Below, piece after piece: positions 47,320 to 59,544 of a DNA stretch of 64,000 bases. The notes beneath the pieces were generated by a model. The model worked only from the letters and a program-made list of their open reading frames with translations. It did no database searches and had not been told where the DNA came from. The stretch is from Ptychodera flava (taxonomy: Eukaryota > Hemichordata > Enteropneusta > Ptychoderidae), in the NCBI RefSeq assembly GCF_041260155.1, contig NC_091931.1, positions 47,687,433-47,751,432 of the forward strand, read 5' to 3'. A program made the position numbers and the translations under genes. Within the stretch, counting starts at the first letter, position 1; every line of letters starts with the position of its first letter.

Positions 47320-48254
47320 GGTACCGTTCAGTTTTTACGGCCGGGGGGGGGGGGGCCGGCAAAATCCAGGGGGGGGTCATCAAAATTTTGGAATCCGCAA
47401 AGGGGGGGTCATCGCTTTTCACTGGTAAGAAAGGGGGGGTCACCACATTTCAAAAACATAATACCAACAATAAAGTTCACTTTATGCCATTGCCATGATC
47501 GACCCTCTTTACCGGCGGGCCTGCCTTCGGCGGCCCACTACAATAAATGTACATTATGTATTACCCATGACCCTCTTAACAGGCAGACGCCTTTGGCGGC
47601 CCACTCCAATTAGGTTTACTTCATGCAATGGCCATGATCGACCCTCTTTACCGGCGGGCCGCCTGCGGCGGCCCACTCCAATAAATTGACTTTATGTAAT
47701 ACCCCACGGCAATCTTAATGGCCGTGCGCCTTCAGCAGCCCTTTCCAGTAAAGTCTACTTTATGCAATAGCCATGATCGACCCTCTTTACCGGTGGTACC
47801 GGTGGCCCACTAGAATAAAGTTGACTTTACGTAATGGCCCATGACCCTCTTAACCGGAGGGCTGCCTTTGGCGAACCACTCCAATAAAGTTCACTTTATA
47901 CAATGTCCATGGACATGAGTTGTCTATTGAAATGAAGTTAAAAATTGCCTTACAGTCGTCCTAATTAACAGACGTTTCAATGGATGTGGCTGAGAAGTTT
48001 GTGCACTGGCATCTCTGCTACACGAATAAAGTGCGCGGTGTACCGGAGTTCAAATCCAAACCATGCGGGTAAATTTGACGTATGGGTTTAGTTATTTTTA
48101 AGCGGGGGGGGGGGGGGGGGTCATCAATTTTTTTCGTCTGACAAAGGGGGGGGGTCATCTTTATGTCACGAAAAATGCAGGGGGGGTCTATATTTTTTTG
48201 AACACCGGCGACAAGATTTTGCCGCCCCCCCAGCCGTAAAAACTGAACGCTCCC
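47320..48254. mobile_element. 935-bp DNA element in the LINE, TAA duplication
   Basis: Left GGTACCGTTCAGTTTTTACG and right CGTAAAAACTGAACGCTCCC are inverted termini with two mismatches; TAA flanks at 47317-47319 and 48255-48257, and removing the element restores the LINE frame. G runs with GGGGGTCATC repeats lie inside both ends in opposite orientation. The core is a degenerate 70-75 bp minisatellite (GACCCTCTTTACCGGCGGGC). Confidence 0.88.
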
Positions 48255-48903
48255 TAAGTCAGCCTCGTTTGTTTTAAATCGCATAGGTCGTATCCGTAAC
48301 GTCTTGGATAGCAAAACTACTGAAAGATTAATCCACGCCTTCATAACATCACGCCTAGACTACTGTAATAGCATGTACATTCATCTACCTGATTATCTCA
48401 TTAACCGGTTACAACACATACAGAACTCAGCTGCTCGCTTTGTTACTCGTACTAGACAACACGAACACATCAGACCTGTTCTTCAAGAGTTACACTGGCT
48501 TCCCGTTATCCATCGAATTGATTTCAAAGTTCTTATGCTTACATACAAATGTCTCCATGGCCAAGCTTCAACTTATTTGTCAGATCTTCTCATTGTTATC
48601 AAGCCTAGTAGACTAACACGTTCTGCAAATGCTACAAAACTTGTCGAACCTCGCTATAATCAGGAGCATTATGGAAAGCGCGCTTTTTCGGTAGCTGCTC
48701 CCAGGCTGTGGAACTCCCTTGATGTTTCTATTTGAAACGCACCTTCCCTGTATTCTTTTAAAATACAACTTAAAACCCATCTCTTTAGGAAGGCTTACGG
48801 GATGCAATAATTATATTTCTCACAGTGAGTTTTTAAAGTTGAACCTTTTAGCGTGTACAATTTTGATATTTTAGCGGATTGCTTAGTTTTACACTAGCTC
48901 GAG

Positions 48904-48932
48904 TGTGTGTGTGTGTGCGTGTGTGTACGTGT
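48904..48932. repeat. (TG)n microsatellite in the LINE 3' UTR
   Basis: GTGTGTGT run with a CGTG interruption. Confidence 0.85.
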
Positions 48933-49085
48933 TTGTTTATGGATGCTTGTTTGTAATGTTACTTATTTTTTTTATGACAACTTTAATGTACTTTATTTTA
49001 TCTATAAGTGTTGTAAAGCGCACTGAGATTTTATACTATTATGTAATGCGCTATAGAAGAAATAAATATTATGATTATTATTTAT

Positions 49086-50520
49086 TATCAACTTAACCAA
49101 ATTACTGTCAATTTAGTAATAAACGGAATAATTCAATCAAAATAGGAAAATAATAATGAAAATAATCCAAATAATCCAAATCATCCTACATAAACATACC
49201 CAATGTCTCCAAAATCTCAACTATCCGTCCGCTGTGAAGTAATTCAGTAACGCAAATCACAATATGTAAATGCACATGATATGTAAATGCATGATATGTA
49301 AATGAGTTTATCCTTTAGTCGTTATGCATGCCAATGTATTCTGATTAGAATCACACAAAACTTCTCAGGAATGCAAGCAAATATTTAATGCACATGCAAT
49401 AATCATCTATATATTATATGCATATACACACGACAATACAGTTCACAGCTGCTTGAAAAATCGGACTATCTTCAACAGTCCTCCTCTTCCCCAAAAATGT
49501 CTGAATGCACTAGGTCAGCATATCTTCATTCAACAGGTTACAATAATGGCACCCGCCCGGTGTAGATTCACACGGTTGTTACACACATGTGGTAGGAAAT
49601 CTCTGCAGGCTATTCATTCTAGGTGAGACATTGGTCAGGTACTCACACTCTGGTTGTCCAATTGTCTTAAACCATAAACTCCTTAGTAACTGTTGTACTA
49701 ATCACTGTCCAGCTTTCTCCATCATACATACATAAGTGCAACAATTTCTGCTAAACAGCTTCAGAATTCAAGAAAACTGTTTCTCAAGTACAGCGACTAA
49801 TCTGCACTGATTATTTCGCCGACAGCACAATCTCAGCTATGTGTTCACAGACTTCATAATCACATAGTCGTACCTTTGAATGAGACAATAATTTCTGAAC
49901 ATACACGTGTCCTTGGTCAGCACATTCGAGGCACAAAATCTTTATAGACGTCTACAAAGTCACCGATTCTGGTTAAAACTTCATAGGAATGTTCTGTACA
50001 TCAGGATAGCATACACATTTCAACCTCAGTAGCTGTTCGTTCCAAACTGCAAACTCACTGCTGTCCAAAATCATCTCAATCAGAAGTTCAAAAATCATGA
50101 TGCTCACTGCATGCCGTCTATGGTGTGACTCCCAAGAGAAACGTGTCTGTCAGAGCAATGTCTCACAGTGCGTAGGACTACAACATTCAAATTAGAAGAA
50201 GTGATTAATTACTAACAAATAGGTGTTATTGATGCATCTTATCACTCACAGTAATTGGAAACATTTTTAGAGTAAAGTTATATTTGATAAAACATCACAG
50301 ATTGCAAAATCAATCTTTAATAGGGACATACTATTCGGAAATATTTTGCTGTGCTCAAAGCCATTAGCGTGAAAGGTCAATATACGGAATTTCCCAGTCT
50401 TAGGTTGCAAGGACAACCAGTATCTAGCACCATCTGTGGCCACAACACACATTTCTGATACATGTCACCACCTATGACCATCACACACGTTTTTGCGAAT
50501 ATATGTACAGCATATGGTTA
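49086..50520. other. Non-coding stretch
   Basis: TGCACATGATATGTAAATGC repeats locally near 49270. Otherwise nothing recognised. Confidence 0.5.
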
Positions 50521-50524
50521 CATA

Positions 50525-50975
50525 AGCAAATGCCATGTGTTTCGCGGACAGCGTTTTCGAGTTTCTTACGTATCGATAGTTCTATGATGCATGCGTAGCT
50601 TCTATACGAGGTTGATAAAACTTCAAAATCAACACTCCTTCAGGCCAGAAATCTGAATTCAATAGAGTCAAAATTTACCGAATTAAAATTGACACGGAAG
50701 GAAGCGTATGTCCTATATTTTTATATCTTTATGTGTTTATATTTACATTTTTTGCAGTCTTTCACATTCCAGGACCCTGATATCAATAACCTGTAAGATG
50801 TATTTTATCAGATGATCGGCGTTTGTATTAGGACCACGCCTACTGACAAAGATCGACTTTCTCTGTGATAGAACCGGCACTAGCCCGTCATGCTTTTATG
50901 CCGAGTCATACTTTTGACAGCTTGTTGGCCGAGTGATCACTTGTCTTGTGTGGGCGAATCGCATTTTGACATTAA
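50525..50975 (+). repeat. Dispersed 450-bp repeat, copy 2
   Basis: Inverted counterpart of 22985-23435. The exon-like ATG frame (MRSFYTRLIKLQ) survives for 12 codons, then an inserted segment near 50626 brings a stop. The copy ends against the TTAA foldback element. Confidence 0.75.
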
Positions 50976-50983
50976 CGACTTAA

Positions 50984-51652
50984 GGCTCCAAGACAAGAAA
51001 TTGACCTCTTTAATCAAACAATGTTTAATAAGCTCATAACCCCCGTACAGAATACATTTTCTGAAAGCCTAGATATAGGGGAAGATTTTGGTAATCACAA
51101 TGTCACCATTGTTTACATAACTATCACGTGACAGGTAATTTGCATAACCTTTAAAAATTCGGTTTTCCCCATGTTTTCTCTCAATACTTCAAAATATCTG
51201 ACTCAAACTTACTGGAATGCAAGCTGTCACAACGGTCTTCAAACGTGTGTCTCAGTTTTTTTTATGTCTTGCCTAGTTTTTATTTTAGCACAATTTTAAA
51301 GAAATTGACTAAGGTTAAATTCACAGCTCTGGAAGTTTTTCTGGCATAAAAACTGTTTAAGGTTTAAACAATTCTGAGACACGCTTTTGAAGATCCTAAG
51401 GACAGCTTGCAATCACAAATTTCAGCCACATATCTAAAAGAATTGAAACAAACATATAGGGAAAACCGATTTTTGAAAGGTTATGCAAATTACCTGTCAC
51501 GTGATAGTTATGTAAACAGCGGTGACACTATGGTAACCAAAATGGTTCCCTATATCTAGGCTTTCCGTAAATATATAATTTACTGGGGTTTTGAGCTTAT
51601 TAACCGCTAGAAAATTGTTGGCTTAAAAAGGCTGAATTCTCGTCTTGAAACC
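50984..51652. mobile_element. 669-bp foldback MITE with TTAA duplication
   Basis: TTAA at 50980-50983 and 51653-51656. The two halves are inverted copies of each other: CTCCAAGACAAGAA with its partner TTCTCGTCTTGAAA, AGCTCATAACCCCC with GGGTTTTGAGCT, and ACCTGTCACGTGATAGTTAT with ATAACTATCACGTGACAGGT, nearly 190 bp per arm. No ORF. TTAA is used by piggyBac and Kolobok elements. Confidence 0.9.
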
Positions 51653-51656
51653 TTAA

Positions 51657-52447
51657 TGGATATTCCAGTAGACTTCGCTGCTGCTCACTGCTATTCCATT
51701 TATGGCCTTTTCTGAAGAGGTTAAAGGTATTTGTGTATGGTGGCGATAAGTAACCGTTGTAAAATCATCAGCATTCTATCCAAAATAGTTGTATTAACAT
51801 ATTAACATTCTTCTTTTTGTCGTTTGTGGATACTAGATCGATGAATTACACTATGTCAACCAGGATAGCAACGACAAACAGGAACAATTACCTACCGTGA
51901 CGATCACTAACCAAGCTACCTCTCAACCACGCCACATGACAATATAATCTTCACAGAAGAAATGAATAAGTAATGTAGACATATTTCCAGTATGTGAAGC
52001 TCACACAAAATCTCTACTGGCCAAGCGGACCAGCAACTTTAGAAAATCACTGGCCCTAAAGAAAATCAACTGGTCCGATCCTCAGGTCAAATCAAAATAT
52101 AGTGCAGATTTTTTACCCGCGCTCAGTATAGGGGCCTAGAAAATTTGATCGGAAAAATAAAAGACACCCCTTCTCAAATTGATTTTGTGCCTTTTAATTT
52201 TTTTAAAGGAAAGGAATCGAAAATAACTATCAAAACCAAAAGTTTTGGGAACTGATCTTACTCAAAAAAACCTTTGAAATCTGTGAAAGGTTAAGCACAA
52301 ACAAATAAAACAATTCTATTTCTTACTAAACAGCCGTTTAACAACAAGTATTTCAATATCTAAAGTCGAGAAAACGAGCACAAGCGTGGCTTGAAATATG
52401 TGCCCACACGAAAAAGCTAAGCGTCCAGAACCTCAATCAGGGATGCG
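51657..52447. other. Non-coding stretch
   Basis: Nothing recognised. Confidence 0.5.
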
Positions 52448-53496
52448 TATGGCGTGTAATCCATGCCAAAATTAACACCTTACATTTTGAGCCAACCTAC
52501 ATGCAACTCTCACGAAGGTACATGCAACTCTCACGAAACTGCATGCGATTCACAAAGCTACACGCAACTCTCGCGAACGTGCATGCAACTCACGAGGCTA
52601 CATGCAACTCACGAAGCTACATGCAACTCACGAACTTGCATTTTGAGCCAAGCTACATGCAACTCTCACGAAGCTGCATGCGGACTCACCAAGCTACATG
52701 CAACTCTCACGAACGTGCATGCAACTCACCAAGCTACATGCAACTCTAACGAACGTGCATGCAACTCACGAACTTGCATGCAACTCACGAAGCTACATGC
52801 AACTCGCGAACCTGCATGCAACTCGCTCGAACCTCATGCAACTCTCTTGAAATGCATTCGCTTTGCGCTGCGACTTATTTGAATCGGACTCCCTAGATTA
52901 CCTTTGAAGCTCAACTCATTTTGCTTGAAGCTCGTTTTTGAGCTGAACGCATTCGTGTCGGGGGAAAGTCCGTGTGAAGGGGGGACTTGGTTGGGGTAAA
53001 CCAATTTTAAATAGGGTCTGCTGCATGCTGCCTTCGATTTAAATAAAGGCACTTCTGGGTTGAGAAAACCATACGTGAATTGGAGTACACTATGTCGGTT
53101 AACGTGTGTGAATGAGGTTCTATCGTATTTTATTTGACTCTCATTTTACTTCAAGTAGACTGTGCCACAATGTGGTTTACAATAAACCAACCCATCATTA
53201 AAGTGACTAACTTTGCTCCGACAACGCGGAAGCTTATGAGACGTCACAACGCGTCATACCAACGTCATATGACGTATTCAGATGTGTTCTGCCAGTGAGC
53301 CAGGGGATCTGAAAAAAATGACTCGACATATACCGGTAGTATATGCAGTGCAACAAGCAACTTGAGTTGCCCGTCGCATTGCCTCGTTTGTACGATGTCA
53401 TCGTGTCACTCGATTACCATGGACGAAAACAACAATTGTCTGCGCAGCGTAAAAATCTCCGTGCTGTGTGAATTTATCTCTGCGCTCATGGAAATT
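52448..53496 (+). repeat. 1.05-kb inverted arm, left
   Basis: Pairs with 55019-56060. Sequence is almost identical over the arm; even a 72-codon shadow frame (52834-53052 against 55457-55675) is unchanged. The outer flank GGATGCG (52441-52447) resembles GGATGGG (56061-56067), a possible imperfect target duplication. Confidence 0.93.
52495..52860 (+). repeat. CATGCAACTC minisatellite, left arm
   Basis: About 18 degenerate units of ACATGCAACTCTCACGAAG-type sequence, 15-20 bp each. Translations with repeated CMQL, HATH or CNS are artefacts of the repeat. Confidence 0.93.
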
Positions 53497-53790
53497 CTCC
53501 GCGCTGTGTAAAATCTCGGTGCTCTTAAAAAATCTCCGCTGTGTAAAATAAATCGTGGCGGTGTGTAAAAATCTCGGCGCTGTTGAAAACTCTCCGTGCT
53601 GTGTAAAGATCTCCGCGCTGTGTAAAATAATTCGCGGTAGTGTGTAAAAATCTCGGCGCTGTTTGAAAATCTTGGTGCCTTTTAAAATTTCTCTCTACTG
53701 TTTAAAATTTCTCCGCAGGCTGTTTCAAATCTCCCTGCTGGGAGACAATTCTCCGCACCGTTTCAAATTTCTCTCTACTGTTTGTTCTCT
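53440..53790 (+). repeat. CTCCGCGCTGTGTAAAAT minisatellite
   Basis: A dozen or so degenerate units of AAATCTCCGCGCTGTGT, 18-28 bp, starting inside the left arm and continuing into the spacer. The right arm has only the first two units. Confidence 0.85.
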
Positions 53791-54742
53791 GCGCTATTCA
53801 CTTCCGTGACTATTCAATAAGGAAAATGAGGGCAACTTCACACAGCGTATGCGTACAGCTGGCGATGTTTTACGGGTCGAGTATTAGCCTGCTAAATACG
53901 TAGTCCTTACAATCGCCTTGTCAGACGTAGACAAAACAAATTGAAATCATAAAAGTCGACAGGAAGTGGCCCAAGGATATATCCTTTACAATCGAATTAA
54001 TGTAAGAGAACAATTTACAAAAACACTGAACATTTGCAATGTGCAGATTGCCTTAAAGGATGGTTACCTATGTACACTATGATGAGTGATTCCTGGAGAT
54101 TCCAACATCACCGACAGCTTCAGATTTTATAATTACTTTCTGGGAGGTCGTTCACAATTATTTGTCCAGCGGAGGCTTTTCATAATTTTGTTTACCACCT
54201 GATTTTTTAAAGTTTCATACTTCAACTCGGACAATTTGCGTATATTGCGTACTGTACCCTGCCTAAATCATCAAGTCATACAATATTTTCACAGTACATT
54301 GACCGTATCGACATCGATAAAATACGAGTCGGGATAAAATAGAGTAATATATTTACAAGTTTTTCCTTCGCGACCGGTCGTAGAGTCGTGGCGATAAATG
54401 CCAAGAGAAATAGAATATTTTTTCAAAGTTTTTCTTTGAAGAAAAGGTCGTTGGGTCGTGGCGATGCATGTCAGGAGAAAGTTAAGTAGTTTTTCAAAGT
54501 TTTTCCTTCACGACCGGTTGTGGGGTTGTGCACATGCACATGGAGAGAGTGTACGTTGGTATACATCGCCCCCCTCGTGTCAAAGAATGATGGTATCCTT
54601 GTAGCGTTTCTAATGGCATCTACATTGCGTTTGAAACAGCCACAACACAACATTAATATTAGTTGAATTCCATTTGTCAACAACAACAACATCACGACTA
54701 ATAAACATAAACAACAATACAGACAACAATAACAACAACAAC
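53791..54742. other. Spacer between the inverted arms
   Basis: No ORF. A GTTTTTCCTTCGCGACCGGT motif recurs three times (near 54358, 54425 and 54498), each followed by GTCGTGGCGAT-like sequence, a short 65-bp tandem repeat. Confidence 0.6.
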
Positions 54743-55018
54743 TAGATTTCTTGGTTTTATGGTTTTAACATTAAAGATAGCAGAACTCAGAATGAACTGA
54801 GAGGTTGTTCCATATAAGCTTTATCGAAATGGGTACTTTCTAAATCTTTAAATGCTTGCGTTATGGTAGGTGTCAAAATTAACGATCTGATTTCCCTACA
54901 AAATGAGAGGCCGCGCTGGTCGCCATGCTAATCAGACGAGACTAGCGATCCTGGCAGGCAGGCTATGACCTCGGCCTGTTCTTAGTTTAATGTTAAAACC
55001 ATAAAACCAAGAAATCTA
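54743..55018. repeat. 33-bp hairpin arms beside the right arm
   Basis: 54743-54775 and 54986-55018 are perfect inverted copies (TAGATTTCTTGGTTTTATGG and on). The right one abuts the 1.05-kb arm, so this may be a 276-bp MITE inserted at the inner edge, or the inner end of the large element. Confidence 0.85.
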
Positions 55019-56060
55019 ATTTCCATGAGCGCAGAGATAAATTCACACAGCACGGAGATTTTTACGCTGCGCAGACAATTGTTGTTTTCGTCCATGGTAA
55101 TCGAGTGACACGATGACATCGTACAAACGAGGCAATGCGACGGGCAACTCAAGTTGCTTGTTGCACTGCATATACTGATATGTCGGGTCATTTTTTTCAG
55201 ATCCCCTGGCTCACTGGCAGAACACATCTGAATACGTCATATGACGTTGGTATGACGCGTTGTGACGTCTCATAAGCTTCCGCGTTGTCGGAGCAAAGTT
55301 AGTCACTTTAATGATGGGTTGGTTTATTGTAAACCACATTGTGGCACAGTCTACTTGAAGTAAAATGAGAGTCAAATAAAATACGATAGAACCTCATTCA
55401 CACACGTTAACCGACATAGTGTACTCCAATTCACGTATGGTTTTCTCAACGCAGAAGTGCCTTTATTTAAATCGAAGGCAGCATGCAGCAGACCCTATTT
55501 AAAATTGGTTTACCCCAACCAAGTCCCCCCTTCACACGGACTTTCCCCCGACACGAATGCGTTCAGCTCAAAAACGAGCTTCAAGCAAAATGAGTTGAGC
55601 TTCAAAGGTAATCTAGGGAGTCCGATTCAAATAAGTCGCAGCGCAAAGCGAATGCATTTCAAGAGAGTTGCATGAGGTTCGAGCGAGTTGCATGCAGGTT
55701 CGCGAGTTGCATGTAGCTTCGTGAGTTGCATGCAAGTTCGTGAGTTGCATGCACGTTCGTTAGAGTTGCATGTAGCTTGGTGAGTTGCATGCACGTTCGT
55801 GAGAGTTGCATGTAGCTTGGTGAGTCGCATGCAGCTTCGTGAGAGTTGCATGTAGCTTGGCTCAAAATGCAAGTTCGTGAGTTGCATGTAGCTTCGTGAG
55901 TTGCATGTAGCCTCGTGAGTTGCATGCACGTTCGCGAGAGTTGCGTGTAGCTTTGTGAATCGCATGCAGTTTCGTGAGAGTTGCATGTACCTTCGTGAGA
56001 GTTGCATGTAGGTTGGCTCAAAATATAAGGTGTTAATTTTGGCATGGATTACACGCCATA
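55019..56060 (-). repeat. 1.05-kb inverted arm, right
   Basis: Inverted copy of 52448-53496. Its minisatellite has a few units more or less than the left arm (differences near 52679 against 55830). Confidence 0.93.
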
Positions 56061-57267
56061 GGATGGGTATAAGTTTTGGCACCACAAACACCGGATCACA
56101 TACACATATGGAGTCATTACAACAGTTGACTCTTTCAAAAATGATTCTGGCTTCTCCTCTTTGAGGGAAGATGACTATCATCAAATACAAATAACTAGGG
56201 CAACTGATGAAGAGAGGGATATTGAAGTGTCGAAACCCACGTGAAAGACGAATCACAAAAATGTAATCTCTACAGGTGAACAAGGCTAATGGCCATCAAG
56301 GTCAAATTACAATCAAGGCGCGATTTGCACAATATTTAAATAACGGACATTTACTTTCTAGTATCGAAGTTTGACGTCCAAAATATTTCTGTCATACATA
56401 ACAATCTATATGGGTCTAATATCAATACTGGGCGATATTTAACTCAGGCTGATACCTATCGGCGATGTTGAGACTCTAATAATCGATACTAGACAATTCT
56501 AGAATGACTTGCCTCGCGCATCAACACACCGCATCTGTGAAATCACAGATATTTACTTGATATTTATCGGCTGTGACTCTAATATCGATACTATACAATG
56601 ACTTGCCTTGTGTCTCTTGCACGTCTGTGGTGGCGGGGTTAAAAACGTAAAGGCAAAAACCAGCACGTAAAAGACAAAACACCACCGCTATGGACCCACA
56701 GCTAGTGACTCTAAATATCGATACTAGTCAACTCTAGACTTTTAAATCGCGGGTAAATATCCAATGTATATCGGAGATTTTACCACCTCACAGATCTTGA
56801 CAAGCCCGACTTCCTCAATCCGACCCTAACTTCTATACTTGACAATCCTATACTTGTCAAATCGCGGGTAAATATTCGATATATCTCGGGGATTTTACTT
56901 GTACCTTGCAGATCTAGCCCACGCTCTGGCCAAGCCCGATTTTCGAGGTCCGACTCTACTAGACTTGTCTAAAACTGTGGATAAGTATCTTATATTGGAG
57001 ATTTCACAACCTCACATATCAGACCAAACAATTCTAATTTCGATACCGTGTAGTCTAATAGCTGTAAATATCCGATATCATATAAAAGTGCAATGTCGCG
57101 GCGCGGTTTCCTCGAAATCCAGTTTACCTCGACACGGTAGATACGCTGAACAATGACTCTTTTATGACCACAACGAGAGCTCGAACCGCACACATGCTTA
57201 ACTAATGGCGAGCATAACTGAATAGCGCCACTACTGTCGCGAGAAAACATGAGGTAAGGTTTTTCGC
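56061..57267. other. Non-coding stretch
   Basis: Repeated ATCGATACTAGAC/TCTAATATCGATACTA and CGCGGGTAAATATCCGATAT segments between 56400 and 57080 indicate a degenerate local repeat. No gene. Confidence 0.5.
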
Positions 57268-57399
57268 CTACACACGCGATTGTGCACCACCTTTGTCGAA
57301 GGTCGATTCCCTCCAAGGTTGTGCTGGCGTTCATGCTGAAGCTTAGACAAAGCTTTGATTCAAAAAAATCAAAGTCAAAGGTTGTATTGCAATCTTGTA

Positions 57400-57700
57400 C
57401 AAAGTTAATACCCAAAGTTTGAATAAGCATATTTTCTAAGGTTAAATACAACTTCAGCCTTAGAACCTTCGTCAAATGTTCACAATGAACCTTTCGACAA
57501 CCTTAGTTTTCCGAAAGGTAATAGACAAAGGTTACTTTCACAAGGTAAAATAGAGCTTCAGCCTTATAACCTTAGTCAAATGTTTACAATGAACCTTTCG
57601 ACAACCATAGTTTTCTGAAAGGTTGGACAAAGGTTACCTTCAGAAGGTTAAATAAAGCTTCGCACCGGGAACATTTGTTGAAGATTTGATTTGAACCTTC
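57400..57700. repeat. Left subterminal tandem repeat, about 120-bp unit
   Basis: ACAATGAACCTTTCGACAAC occurs twice about 108-120 bp apart, with matching CCGAAAGGT and AAAGGTTAC blocks. Confidence 0.75.
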
Positions 57701-58096
57701 AGATTGCGTGAAGGTGTGTGTGTCCTCAGCGCTGGTCATATACCATGTGAAAAGAGGGGTGTCCGTATTACATCTTGAGGGATAAGCAATAAAGAAGCGA
57801 CCGAGAAATGCGGAAACTACACTGAAAAGCGTGTTTTACAGGCGATTTCGCTTTTTGAGTGGAAAAATTGCTTCATCATAAAGTTCAATATCATATCATA
57901 CATTATAATTCTAACGTTATTTTCACTTGCACTTGACCGAGAATCTTTCTCAAAAGTGGTTTCGGCAACATAACCACGTCCATCTTAAAATGAAAACGAG
58001 GTTATATACAAGAATTCGGATGTTGTTTTTCGTGCCCGTCCTGGTAATCCGGCTTTGACAAACGATCTGGCAAACATAGTGGACTTCACTATAAGC

Positions 58097-58206
58097 ATGG
58101 AGGTAGGAAGAGACGGAGATCTGACTGCTGAACATTTTGCGAGGGCTCCGAAGAGGATTTTATCAAAAGACCAGAATGTTTTCCCGGATCTTACACGATC
58201 TTCAAG
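58097..58206 (+). CDS. Candidate first exon inside the 5.85-kb element
   Basis: ATG in a good context (AGCATGG) opens MEVGRDGDLTAEHFARAPKR, then ILSKDQNVFPDLTRSS, ending at strong donor GTAAGT, phase 2. The same frame is open 50 codons upstream without an ATG. Function unknown. The next candidate exon is not in matching phase, so one is missing or damaged. Confidence 0.45.
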
Positions 58207-58837
58207 GTAAGTTGCCACGCGCCACGTAACGTATGCAGACGACAAAATGTTTCAAAATTACCTTCTGTGAATACTTTACATCGAAAAAATGAAAATGAAC
58301 GTTGTACCTGGCTAATCTTTAAACAAATGGAGTAATTTCGTGAAAAATATATGGAAAATATCATGACCAACAAAACTAAAGTATCAGCAGTGGGCTTATC
58401 GATGATAGTTTGACAAAATCGCACCACGACGCGATGGTCACCAGATCTGCAGAAGGACGCCTTTATCAAAGTGGTTTTGTCTCCCTGAATGTTCTGACAC
58501 GATCGGTTACAGTCCCAGATTTTGTCACGGTCACTCCTGACCGCTGACTTAGCTGCAGTATAGTAGTGGCTCGAGGTTTAGCTTGGGTATTTGGATCGGA
58601 TGGCAAAATTTTGTTTTACCGTCCGACCCAAATACCCGGCAAAACCACTGAGCAGCTGCTCCTGACCGTGATTTTGTGTAATACGTGTTGTCTTCATCAG
58701 GTTGTAGCATCTCAATCTGACAAATGTTCCTATTTGCCAACATTGCATTAGCAGTGTCCCTAATGTCTCAGTTTCAGTTTGCAACCCATGGGTGCAAAAG
58801 AGTAATTGACAGATTTTCTTTTTTCAAATTTTTTCAG

Positions 58838-58919
58838 TGAAAGTTCTTGAGGGAGGCTGTTATGCCAAATGTTTTGTTATTGGTCAATGGAAAAGAATGA
58901 CTCTCCTCATAAACTGTCT
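58838..58919 (+). CDS. Candidate exon inside the 5.85-kb element
   Basis: Acceptor TTTTTTCAG and donor GTAAGT flank KVLEGGCYAKCFVIGQWKRM and TLLINC. The strand-like pattern with Cys residues fits the region before a SWIM motif, but the assignment is inferred from the following exon only. Confidence 0.45.
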
Positions 58920-59544
58920 GTAAGTATTGAATCCTCTCAGTATGTTATTTGTATTCACAGTAATATTTTTTTGTATTTAATACACTTTATTAGGTTTTCT
59001 CAAAGTGTACAAGGTAATATTAATGTACCAAGGTGTACTTATAAATATGTTTTTTATCAAATTCTCAACTTGATCAAAGTATGCGTTGATTTTCCATTTA
59101 TGACCAGTGATCTAGTAAATATATAAATTTCCACTCATGAGTCAGAAAGGTCTGCCTTCCATAAACATTAAAAGAAAATAAATAAAATACAAGAACCAGT
59201 CAATTTATCTTGAACAGATCTTGAGAAATGTATGGCTAGAGGGTGAAGTTAACATTTTGAAAAGTTTTTGTTATTTTTTTTGCTCTCCTTATCAATGCAG
59301 TCAATATGTCAGGATTCCAAATCACGTTGTTCAAATAGTGTGTGGCATGTCAGTAAATGAATTCATGTTAAGGTGTAAATTCAATTGTCAAACAATAACA
59401 ATCACTGAAACACAAACTCCAAAATCTGTATTGACAAAGTGCAGACAGAATTTTAAATTTGGTTTTCCATGACAATGTATGTGATGCAATGTAAAAATAC
59501 TGGCAAATTGTCATCAATGGAATTACTTTGCTTGTCTTTTGTAG

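Larger units (their letters stand above)
46800..49085 (+). mobile_element. CR1/L2-type LINE 3' half, split by a DNA element
   Basis: RT: GQALDWFASYLKGRTQSV near 46845, GVPQGSVLGPLLFTLYCAPL at 46930-46990, FMLYADDTQVYL at 47020-47055 (intact YADD), VVRDLG near 47260. After the insertion at 47320-48254 the frame resumes with IHAFITSRLDYCNSMYIHLP and HLWLP-type LQELHWLPVIHRIDFKVLML near 48480-48540, then AFSVAAPRLWNSL near 48685. The 3' UTR ends with GTAAAGCGCACTGAGA and an ATTATT-type tail. 5'-truncated, but the coding part is the best preserved LINE here. Confidence 0.88.

Noticed and set aside
52495..52860. Possible CRISPR-like array
   Set aside because: Units are contiguous and degenerate with no unique spacers; the genome is eukaryotic.
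52463..52882. Cys/His-rich repetitive ORFs (also 55627-56283)
   Set aside because: All frames of the CATGCAACTC minisatellite are open; the pattern follows the DNA repeat, not protein selection.
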